NCBI RefSeq assembly: GCF_003172955.1
Contig: NZ_QGKR01000145.1
Span: forward strand, 1-32,634
From: Micromonospora acroterricola
Lineage (GTDB): Bacteria > Actinomycetota > Actinomycetes > Mycobacteriales > Micromonosporaceae
Length of the DNA stretch: 32,634 nt
Direction of reading: 5' to 3'
Positions 26,819 through 32,634 of this stretch are shown here, in pieces (position 1 is the first letter of the stretch; every line of letters begins with the position of its first letter). Below the pieces are notes generated by a model. The model saw only the letters and a program-made list of their open reading frames with translations. It was not told the DNA's origin and did not search any database. The translations under genes were made by a program, and so were the position numbers.

Positions 26819-28174
26819 ATGGCCAGATCCCGCCTGCGCGCGGCCGCCCTCGCCGGCGTCACCGCGCTCACCATGCTCGCCACCGCCGCGCCCGCGGCCG
26901 CGGCCCAGCCACTCGCCGGTGGCCGACCGCCCACCACCGTCCACGACGAGCAGATCACCTTCCAGGACTGGTCCGGGCCCGCCGACTGGCACCGGGGCAG
27001 CCGGGCCGGCACGCGCGTCGTGCCCGGCCTCCGCTCGGGCGTCACGCTGGCCCGCCCGGCCGGCACCACGGAGTACGCCGACCCGCACACCGGCGTCACC
27101 CGCAGCTGGGAGTACGGCACCTGGACCTCGCCGGTGACCCGGATCGGCTTCGACGCCACCGAGCTGATCGCCTCGTGGAACGCCGAGACCCCCGCCGGCA
27201 CCTGGATCCAGGTGGAGATGCAGGGCAGCTACACCAGCGGTGACCAGACCCCGTGGTACGTCATGGGCCGCTGGGCGTCCGGCGACAGCGACATCAAGCG
27301 GACCACCGTCAACCGGCAGGGCGACCCCTGGTCGACGATCTGGACCGACACCTTCAGCATCGACGACGCCGCGGCCGGGGTGCTGCTGCGGTCGTACCAG
27401 CTGCGGCTGACCCTCTACCGGGCACCCGGGCAGACCGCCGCGCCCGTGGTCCGGATGCTCGGCGCGATGAGCTCGACCGTGCCGGACCGGTTCACCGTCA
27501 CGCCGAGCGCCGGGCACATCGCCTGGGGCGTCGAGCTGCCGGTGCCGCGCTACTCGCAGAACGTGCACTCCGGGCACTACCCCGAGTACGACGGCGGCGG
27601 CGAGGCCTGGTGCTCACCGACCTCCACGGAGATGGTCGTCGAGTACTGGGGACGCCGACCGTCCACGGCCGACACCTCCTGGGTGGACCCGACCTACCCC
27701 GACCCGACGGTCAACCACGCCGCGCGGATGACCTACGACTACGCGTACGACGGCGCCGGCAACTGGCCGTTCAACACCGCGTACGCGGCCAGCTTCCCCG
27801 GCCTGGAGGGCCGGGTGACCCGGATGCACTCGCTCGACGAGCTGGAACGCTTCATCGCCGCCGGCATCCCGGTCGTGACCAGCCAGTCCTTCCTCGCCAG
27901 CGAGCTGGACGGGGCCAACTACGGCACCTCCGGGCACCTGTTCGTGGTGGTCGGCTTCACCGCCGACGGCGACGTCATCGTCAACGACCCCGCCTCGTCC
28001 AGCAACGACGTGGTGCGCAACGTCTACCAGCGGAAGCAGTTCGAGCAGATCTGGCTGCGGACCAAGCGGATCAACGCCACCGGCGGCGTCTCCGGCGGCT
28101 CGGGCGGCGTCGCGTACCTGATCAAGCCGACGTGGAAGTCCTGGCCCCGGGTCCCCGGCTCCACCAACTGGTGA
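26819..28174 (+). CDS. Secreted C39-like cysteine peptidase family protein
   Basis: 451 residues. Sec signal peptide (cut near AAPAAAAQP, about 29). The N-terminal half (40-225) is a beta-rich domain with many Trp residues. The C-terminal half is a peptidase_C39_2-like papain fold: catalytic Cys265 in GEAWCSPTSTEMVVEYW, His373 in SGHLFVVVGF, and Asn389-Asp390 in VNDPASSSND. Substrate unknown; such proteins are widespread secreted proteins of Gram-positive actinobacteria. The ATG is preceded by a weak ribosome site (CGGAG). It shares a promoter region with the M14 carboxypeptidase and may be co-regulated with it. Confidence 0.85.
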   Translation: MARSRLRAAALAGVTALTMLATAAPAAAAQPLAGGRPPTTVHDEQITFQDWSGPADWHRGSRAGTRVVPGLRSGVTLARPAGTTEYADPHTGVTRSWEYGTWTSPVTRIGFDATELIASWNAETPAGTWIQVEMQGSYTSGDQTPWYVMGRWASGDSDIKRTTVNRQGDPWSTIWTDTFSIDDAAAGVLLRSYQLRLTLYRAPGQTAAPVVRMLGAMSSTVPDRFTVTPSAGHIAWGVELPVPRYSQNVHSGHYPEYDGGGEAWCSPTSTEMVVEYWGRRPSTADTSWVDPTYPDPTVNHAARMTYDYAYDGAGNWPFNTAYAASFPGLEGRVTRMHSLDELERFIAAGIPVVTSQSFLASELDGANYGTSGHLFVVVGFTADGDVIVNDPASSSNDVVRNVYQRKQFEQIWLRTKRINATGGVSGGSGGVAYLIKPTWKSWPRVPGSTNW

Positions 28175-28196
28175 CCCATCCGGCCGAGCGCACTTA

Positions 28197-28248
28197 ATCA
28201 AGAGGTTTGCGTCGCCGGGAGTCGTCCTGATGACGCAAACCTCTTGAT
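28197..28248. terminator. 17-bp perfect hairpin, bidirectional terminator between convergent genes
   Basis: Arms 28197-28213 (ATCAAGAGGTTTGCGTC) and 28232-28248 pair perfectly with an 18-base loop. It lies between the C39 stop and the stop of the convergent DUF4229-like gene, touching the latter's TGA. Like the hairpin at 24601-24656 it is long and perfect, so it may also belong to a dispersed palindrome family. Confidence 0.7.
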
Positions 28249-28562
28249 CAGCGCGAGGGTCGGTCGGTGGGAGGCTCGGGGTCGGTGGAGGGCTGATCGT
28301 CGCCGGCCAGGGCGGAGCGGAGGCGCTCCTTCTCGTCGCGGCGGCGCGCCGCCGCGCCGGCCATCTCCTCGGCCATCTCGTCCCGCCAGCCGCGCAGCAG
28401 GAAGAAGGACAGCGCGGCGGAGAAGGCCAGCGCCAGCATCAGCTTCAGGAACACGTTCATGTCGATCAACCAGAGGCCCGCCAGCACGGCCACGAACAGC
28501 CCGATCCGACCCAGCGTGTACTTGACCGCCGCGCTCACCTGCACCACTCCGTTCTCCGTCAC
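28248..28562 (-). CDS. DUF4229-like small membrane protein
   Basis: 104 residues. Two transmembrane helices (LGRIGLFVAVLAGLWLI and FLKLMLALAFSAALSFFLL), separated by a short loop, then a charged tail ([20 protein letters not shown]) and a Pro/Asp-rich end. This matches the DUF4229 arrangement, which in actinobacteria often lies next to menaquinone genes. Function unknown. The GTG start (VTENGVV) gives ten extra residues; the internal GTG before SAAVKYTLGRIG is an alternative start. It probably shares a transcript with the membrane gene and mqnE upstream. Confidence 0.75.
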   Translation of the reverse strand: MTENGVVQVSAAVKYTLGRIGLFVAVLAGLWLIDMNVFLKLMLALAFSAALSFFLLRGWRDEMAEEMAGAAARRRDEKERLRSALAGDDQPSTDPEPPTDRPSR

Positions 28563-28608
28563 CCGCCAGTGCCGGCGGAAGGTCGACCCGCCCGGCGGGC
28601 GGTCGGGG

Positions 28609-29046
28609 TCAGCCGGTCCGGCGGGCCAGCCAGCGGACGCCCGGGAACCAGACCGTCGCGTACGCCACGGTGAACGCCGCCGCCGCCAGCACCCCGGAGA
28701 GCAGCGGCGGCAACCCGGCGCCGAGACCGGCGATCAGCAGCCCGGCGAACACGCCGACCGCGGCGGCGACCAGCGCAGCCACCACCCGGGCCGCGCCGAA
28801 CTCCCAGGCCCGGAAATCGTCCCAGAAGAGCCAGGCCGGCAGGATCACCGCCAGCCAACCGTTGGTGTGCCCGAAGTCGCCGGCGCCGATCGAGGCGAAC
28901 GCCCAGTCGAACAGCACGAGCGCCAGCGCGCCGATGACCAGGCCGGCAAGGCACACCCCGAGCAGGTCGCCCAGGGTACGGACGCGCCCCTCGGCGTCCC
29001 GCCGGGGAAAGCCGCCCTGCTGCTCGGATCCGCGTCGCTCGGTCAT
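28609..29046 (-). CDS. Hypothetical membrane protein
   Basis: 145 residues with a hydrophilic N-terminus (MTERRGSEQQGGFPRRDAEG) and about four transmembrane helices: LLGVCLAGLVIGALALVLF, LAVILPAWLFWDD, AARVVAALVAAAVGVFAGLL, and LSGVLAAAAFTVAYATVWF. Two Trp/Phe-rich loops (DWAFASIGAGDFGHTNG) lie between. No known motif. The ATG lies 23 bases downstream of the mqnE stop, so it is probably transcribed with mqnE, with the DUF4229-like gene 46 bases further. Confidence 0.75.
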   Translation of the reverse strand: MTERRGSEQQGGFPRRDAEGRVRTLGDLLGVCLAGLVIGALALVLFDWAFASIGAGDFGHTNGWLAVILPAWLFWDDFRAWEFGAARVVAALVAAAVGVFAGLLIAGLGAGLPPLLSGVLAAAAFTVAYATVWFPGVRWLARRTG

Positions 29047-29069
29047 CGACTGCGAGGGTACGTGGTGGC

Positions 29070-30239
29070 TCAGGCCCACACCTGCTGCGGCTCGGCGCGG
29101 CGCTCGGCCAGCGACGGGGCCTTGTCGTACTCCCGGACCACGTTGTAGCGGGTGTCCCGCTCGACCGGCTGGAAACCGGCGTCCCAGATCAGGTGCAGCA
29201 GGTCGTCCCGGTGCATGGTGCTCGGGGTGCCGTACGAGTCGGCGTCGTGGGTGATCTTGTATTCGACGACCGAGCCGTCCAGGTCGTCCACGCCGAAGTT
29301 GAGCGAGAGCTGGGCGACCGAGAGCCCGTGCATCACCCAGAAGTTCTTCAGGTGCGGCACGTTGTCGAAGAGCAGCCGGGAGACGGCGAACGTCTTCAGC
29401 GACTCGGCCGGCGAGGCCATCGTGGTGCGCGCCTGGATCTTGTTACGGATCTTGCCGTCCGCCGAGTCCACGAAGTCGTGCTGGTAACGCAGGGGGATGA
29501 AGACCGCGAAGCCGCCGGTCTCGTCCTGCAGCTCGCGCAGCCGCAGCACGTGGTCGACCCGGTGCCGGGGCTCCTCGATGTGGCCGTACAGCATGGTCGC
29601 CGGGGTCTTCATGCCCTTGCTGTGCGCCAGGGCGTGGATGCGCGACCAGTCCTCCCAGTGGCAGGCGTGGTCGACGATGTGCTGCCGGACCTCCCAGTCG
29701 AAGATCTCCGCGCCACCGCCGGTCAGCGACTCCAGACCCGCGTCCATCAGCTCGTCGAGGATCTCGTCGGCGCTCAGGCCGCTGATCTTCTCGAACCACT
29801 GCACCTCGGTCGCGGTGAAGCACTTGAGCTTGACGTTCGGCAGCGCCGCCTTCAGCTCACGCAGCACCTTCGGGTAGTAACGCCAGGGCAGCGTCGGGTG
29901 CAGGCCGTTGACGATGTGCAGCTCGGTGAGCTGCTCGTCCTCCATCTCCTTGGCCTTGCGGACCGCCTCGTCGATGCGCATCGTGTACGCGTCCTTCTCG
30001 CCCGGCTTGCGCTGGAACGAGCAGTACGCACAGGACGCCGAGCAGACGTTGGTCAGGTTGAGGTGCCGGTTGACGTTGAACATCACCCGGTCGCCGTTGA
30101 GCTCGGTGCGCTTGTGGTGGGCCAGCCGCCCCAACCAGGCCAGGTCGTCACTGTCGTAGAGGGCGACCCCGTCCTCCCGGGTCAGCCGCTCACCGGCGTA
30201 CACCTTCGCTTCGAGCTCACGCTTGAGTCCGGCGTCCAT
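29070..30239 (-). CDS. mqnE: Aminofutalosine synthase MqnE
   Basis: 389 residues. Radical SAM enzyme joining 3-[(1-carboxyvinyl)oxy]benzoate to the SAM-derived adenosyl group to give aminofutalosine (family knowledge). CxxxCxxC motif C66-SAS-C70-AY-C73, then IVNGLHPTLPWRYY, the CFTATEVQWFEKISG and GLESLTGGGAEIFD segments, and ATMLYGHIEEPRHRVDH, PLRYQHDF, HGLSVAQLSLNFGVDDLDGS. ATG (MDAGLKRELEAKV) preceded by GGAAGGG; an upstream in-frame start would add 22 residues without typical features. Works with MqnA (10.2 kb) and MqnC (2.5 kb) in this window. Its promoter should lie in 30240-30475, shared with the divergent NlpC/P60 gene. Confidence 0.95.
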   Translation of the reverse strand: MDAGLKRELEAKVYAGERLTREDGVALYDSDDLAWLGRLAHHKRTELNGDRVMFNVNRHLNLTNVCSASCAYCSFQRKPGEKDAYTMRIDEAVRKAKEMEDEQLTELHIVNGLHPTLPWRYYPKVLRELKAALPNVKLKCFTATEVQWFEKISGLSADEILDELMDAGLESLTGGGAEIFDWEVRQHIVDHACHWEDWSRIHALAHSKGMKTPATMLYGHIEEPRHRVDHVLRLRELQDETGGFAVFIPLRYQHDFVDSADGKIRNKIQARTTMASPAESLKTFAVSRLLFDNVPHLKNFWVMHGLSVAQLSLNFGVDDLDGSVVEYKITHDADSYGTPSTMHRDDLLHLIWDAGFQPVERDTRYNVVREYDKAPSLAERRAEPQQVWA

Positions 30240-30475
30240 GGCACGTCCCTTCCACCTGCGGTCCCGGTCGAGCGTACGTCGGGACGCCGACAGGCCCGGC
30301 GGCACGGTCGGCGGCAGCGACCCACTTCACCAGACTCTCAGCCTCCCGTAACCCGGCGATGCATCGACATCACTGCCCGCGTGCGGTAAGACAGGGTGGG
30401 GCGGAACACACACTGGTACCGTCCCGACGGTCGCGCCCATCGAGCGCGGCGACGGGCAGCGGGACGGGGAGCGGA

Positions 30476-32014
30476 ATGGTCTACAGCGGGCGCGGGCGAC
30501 GGCAGCGACGACGGAGCCCGGTGGTCTCACCGGTGCTGCGTCCGAGGCTGTGGGCCGCCCTGCTCGGGGCGGTCGCCGCCGCCGTGCTGGCCACCCCCGC
30601 GTACGCCGAGCCCGGCCTGCCCACGACGGTGCCGGACACCGGCTCGCGCCCGGCCGTGGTCGGCGCGCTCCAACTGCCCGGCGGCGCGCCCGTCGCCGGC
30701 ATCCCGGTCCCGCCGGTGCTGAACGTCGGCGCCGGCCCGCTGGCAGCGCAGATCGCCGCGGGCGAGACCCAGGTCGGCACGCTCGGCGAGGCGCTGCTGC
30801 TGAGCCGGCAGAAACGAGCGGACGCGCAGACCCAGCTGGAGGCCGCCGGCAGGGCGCTGGCAGCGGCGCAGGACAACCTGCTTCGCGCCCAGCAGGCGGC
30901 CGACGTCGCCGCCTCCGACGCGTTCAAGGCGGCCGCCGCACTGCCACCCGGCGACCTGGCCAACGACATCCAGGGGCTGAGCCGCCTCCAGCGGATCGCC
31001 CGCGGCGAGAAGGTCGAGCCCGGCACCACCGGTGTCGCCGGGGAGCTGTCCCGGGCCCGCAGCGGCGAGCAGCTCGCCTACCAGGCGCACGCCACGGCCA
31101 AGACCCAGCTCGACGCCGCCGAGGTCGAGTTCGCCGCGGGCGAGAAGGCGCTGCGCACGGCCGAGGCCAACCTGCTCAAGCTGCGCCGCGACAATGCCGC
31201 ACAGCTCATCGAGATCGAGCGCCAGCAGGAGGCCGCCGAGCAGCAGCTCGGCGCCGGCTACCTCGTGGGCCAGAACGTCAGCGGGATGGCCGCGCACCCC
31301 CGGGCGCTGGCCGCGGTCCGGTACGCCCTCGCCCAGCTCGGCGACCCGTACAAGTGGTCCGAGGAGGGGCCGAACCAGTTTGACTGCTCCGGCCTGATGT
31401 GGGCGGCGTACCGGTCCCGGGGCGCCGACTACTTCTCGCTGCCCCGGGTCTCCCGTGACCAGTACGCCGCCACCCGGTCCCGGACCGTGCCGCAGAGCGC
31501 GCTGCTCCCCGGCGACCTGCTCTTCTTCGCCTCCGGCAGCAGCTGGACCTCCATCCACCACGTCGCCATGTACATCGGCAACGGCAAGATGGTGCAGGCG
31601 CCCACCACCGGCGACGTCGTCAAGGTCTCGGTCGTCCGCTGGTCCCGGCTGTACGCCGCGACCCGGGTGATCGGCGCGGTGCCGGCCCCGACCGTCCCGG
31701 TCCCGACCGTGCCGCCCAGCCCGAAGCCGACACCGAAGCCCACCACGAAGCCGACGCCCACCACCAAGCCCACTCCGAAGCCGACCGGTTCGGCGACCCC
31801 GACTCCCACCGGCAGCGCGACGCCGACCCCGACCGGCAGCGCGACGCCGACCCCGTCGCCGAGCACGACCAGGACGCCGACGACGCGGCCGACGCCGCCG
31901 ACCAGCGCGCCGGCCACCTCGGCCCCGGCCAGCACGCCGTCGGCCAGCCGGAGCAGTACGACGAGCGACGGCCCGACCCCGAGCGCGACGGGCAGCCCGA
32001 GCACCGGAAGCTGA
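30476..32014 (+). CDS. Secreted NlpC/P60 peptidoglycan endopeptidase
   Basis: 512 residues. Basic N-terminus with signal helix (22-44, cut near TPAYAEP), then a long alpha-helical coiled-coil region (about 90-270, rich in Ala/Gln/Leu/Arg). The NlpC/P60 domain (about 280-395) follows, with catalytic Cys304 in NQFDCSGLMWAAYR, His362 in SIHHVAMYIGNG and a polar third residue in the following VQAPTTGDVV strand. The C-terminal tail of about 120 residues is Thr/Pro/Lys/Ser-rich and carries three 24-bp repeats (GSATPTPT, 31787-31858). It resembles RipA/RpfB-associated hydrolases that cut D-Glu-mDAP bonds in peptidoglycan (family knowledge). ATG with GGGGAGCGG upstream. The tail probably binds or spans the wall. 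Confidence 0.92.
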   Translation: MVYSGRGRRQRRRSPVVSPVLRPRLWAALLGAVAAAVLATPAYAEPGLPTTVPDTGSRPAVVGALQLPGGAPVAGIPVPPVLNVGAGPLAAQIAAGETQVGTLGEALLLSRQKRADAQTQLEAAGRALAAAQDNLLRAQQAADVAASDAFKAAAALPPGDLANDIQGLSRLQRIARGEKVEPGTTGVAGELSRARSGEQLAYQAHATAKTQLDAAEVEFAAGEKALRTAEANLLKLRRDNAAQLIEIERQQEAAEQQLGAGYLVGQNVSGMAAHPRALAAVRYALAQLGDPYKWSEEGPNQFDCSGLMWAAYRSRGADYFSLPRVSRDQYAATRSRTVPQSALLPGDLLFFASGSSWTSIHHVAMYIGNGKMVQAPTTGDVVKVSVVRWSRLYAATRVIGAVPAPTVPVPTVPPSPKPTPKPTTKPTPTTKPTPKPTGSATPTPTGSATPTPTGSATPTPSPSTTRTPTTRPTPPTSAPATSAPASTPSASRSSTTSDGPTPSATGSPSTGS

Positions 32015-32128
32015 GCCGCCACGATCCGCTCCGGCTGTCCGCTCGGGGCGATCTGTGGCACCGTGACATCCAGGCACACCCGGCCCGGCGTCACGGGCCC
32101 GGGTGCGAGCATGGCACGGAGGGCGGAG

Positions 32129-32634
32129 ATGGCCGAGCAGAGTGATCCGGCGGAGAAGGACGGCCCCGTCGCGGTCGACCAGCCCGTGCCACCGAGGCCG
32201 GGCGCCGCTGACCCGGAACCCGGCGACGACGCCGTTCCCGCCGTCTCCGCCGACGGTCACGTCGATGCCGCCGCCAGCGCCACCGATGCTCCCGCCGGCA
32301 CCGAGGCTCCCGCCGGCACCGCCACCGACGCCCCCGCCGGCACCGAGACTCCCGCCGGCACCGCCGCGGACGCTTCCGCCGGCACCGAGACTCCCGCGGA
32401 CGCCGGGCAGCCGGCACCTGACGCGGATCCGGCCGCCGCTCCGGTCCGGGCCCGGGCCAGCGTCGTGACCGCCACCGCGCAGCCCGCTGACCTCCCGGCC
32501 AGCGCCCGGGCCACCGCCACCACCTACCGGGCGACCGCGTCCGCCACTCCGCCGGGCATCCCGCTGCCCGCGCAGCGGGAGGGCTCGACCGCCCCCGCCC
32601 GGGCCAGCGCCACGGTGCCCGGCAGCAGCCGGGC
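32129..32634 (+). CDS. Ala/Thr/Pro-rich protein, runs off the window
   Basis: Open to the window edge without a stop, 168 codons visible. Start ATG (MAEQSDPAEKDGPVAVDQPV) has GGAGG 6 bases upstream; another ATG 18 bases earlier is possible. The visible part has no signal peptide, is strongly acidic and Ala/Pro/Thr-rich, and holds three 42-bp repeats (32285-32410). It then reads VRARASVVTATAQPADLPAS and a basic/Ala-rich segment. I do not recognise it. It may be the disordered N-terminus of a larger cytoplasmic or membrane protein. Confidence 0.7.
   Translation, partial: MAEQSDPAEKDGPVAVDQPVPPRPGAADPEPGDDAVPAVSADGHVDAAASATDAPAGTEAPAGTATDAPAGTETPAGTAADASAGTETPADAGQPAPDADPAAAPVRARASVVTATAQPADLPASARATATTYRATASATPPGIPLPAQREGSTAPARASATVPGSSR
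32285..32410 (+). repeat. Three 42-bp in-frame repeats (14 residues each)
   Basis: Units 32285-32326, 32327-32368 and 32369-32410 encode DAPAGTEAPAGTAT, DAPAGTETPAGTAA and DASAGTETPADAGQ. The first two units are close; the third has diverged at its end. Such in-frame repeats vary in copy number between strains. Confidence 0.8.

Noticed and set aside
30240..30475. c-di-AMP (ydaO-type) riboswitch before the NlpC/P60 gene
   Set aside because: Such riboswitches precede many actinobacterial wall hydrolases, but I could not find the conserved blocks here.

Overview
The window is about 72-73% GC by eye, rich in GTG starts and 4-base GTGA/ATGA stop-start overlaps. It carries futalosine-route menaquinone genes, a HelD-type RNA polymerase remodeller, a DUF222/HNH (13E12-like) gene and secreted Pro/Thr-linker proteins. 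Together these point to a high-GC actinomycete, most likely Micromonosporaceae (Micromonospora-like). That assignment is inference from gene content and style, not from a database match.

Layout. (1) 1-3.7 kb, minus strand: the start of menG, a sortase-type surface protein between two near-identical GNRA-loop hairpins, and mqnC. (2) 3.7-7.7 kb, minus: the paaABCDE operon for the phenylacetyl-CoA epoxidase, its maturation factor and its reductase. Its gene junctions have been invaded by short elements bounded by GTGA. (3) 8.1-10.1 kb, plus: two tandem secreted serine-hydrolase (beta-lactamase-fold) paralogues. (4) 10.2-13.0 kb, minus: mqnA, an MFS exporter and an ArsR-type regulator, with a 13-bp-arm operator over the exporter start. 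(5) 13.3-17.7 kb: a frameshifted DUF222/HNH gene behind a LexA-like box, a HelD helicase, and a convergent hypothetical gene. (6) 17.8-21.3 kb, plus: a membrane protein, winged-helix regulator, ABC ATPase and ABC-2 permease operon, then a double-VOC protein. (7) 21.4-24.6 kb, minus: a btuFCD-like ABC importer behind a cobalamin riboswitch. (8) 24.7-28.2 kb: divergently transcribed secreted M14 carboxypeptidase and C39-like protease. (9) 28.2-30.2 kb, minus: mqnE followed by two small membrane proteins. (10) 30.5-32.6 kb, plus: an NlpC/P60 endopeptidase, then the start of an Ala/Thr/Pro-rich protein that runs off the window.

How the genes work together. MqnA, MqnE, MqnC and MenG cover the first, second, fourth and last steps of futalosine-route menaquinone synthesis, and are spread over 30 kb rather than clustered; MqnB and MqnD are not here. 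PaaABCDE makes and supports the ring-epoxidising enzyme of aerobic phenylacetate catabolism. The riboswitch identifies the 21-24 kb importer as a corrinoid transporter. Several genes act at the cell surface: the LPVTG protein, the two hydrolases, M14, C39 and NlpC/P60.

The observation I find most unusual is a family of 18-80 bp elements at gene junctions of the paa and btu operons. The full copies are bounded by GTGA direct repeats, and removing them on paper restores perfect GTGA stop-start overlaps between paaB/paaC and paaC/paaD.
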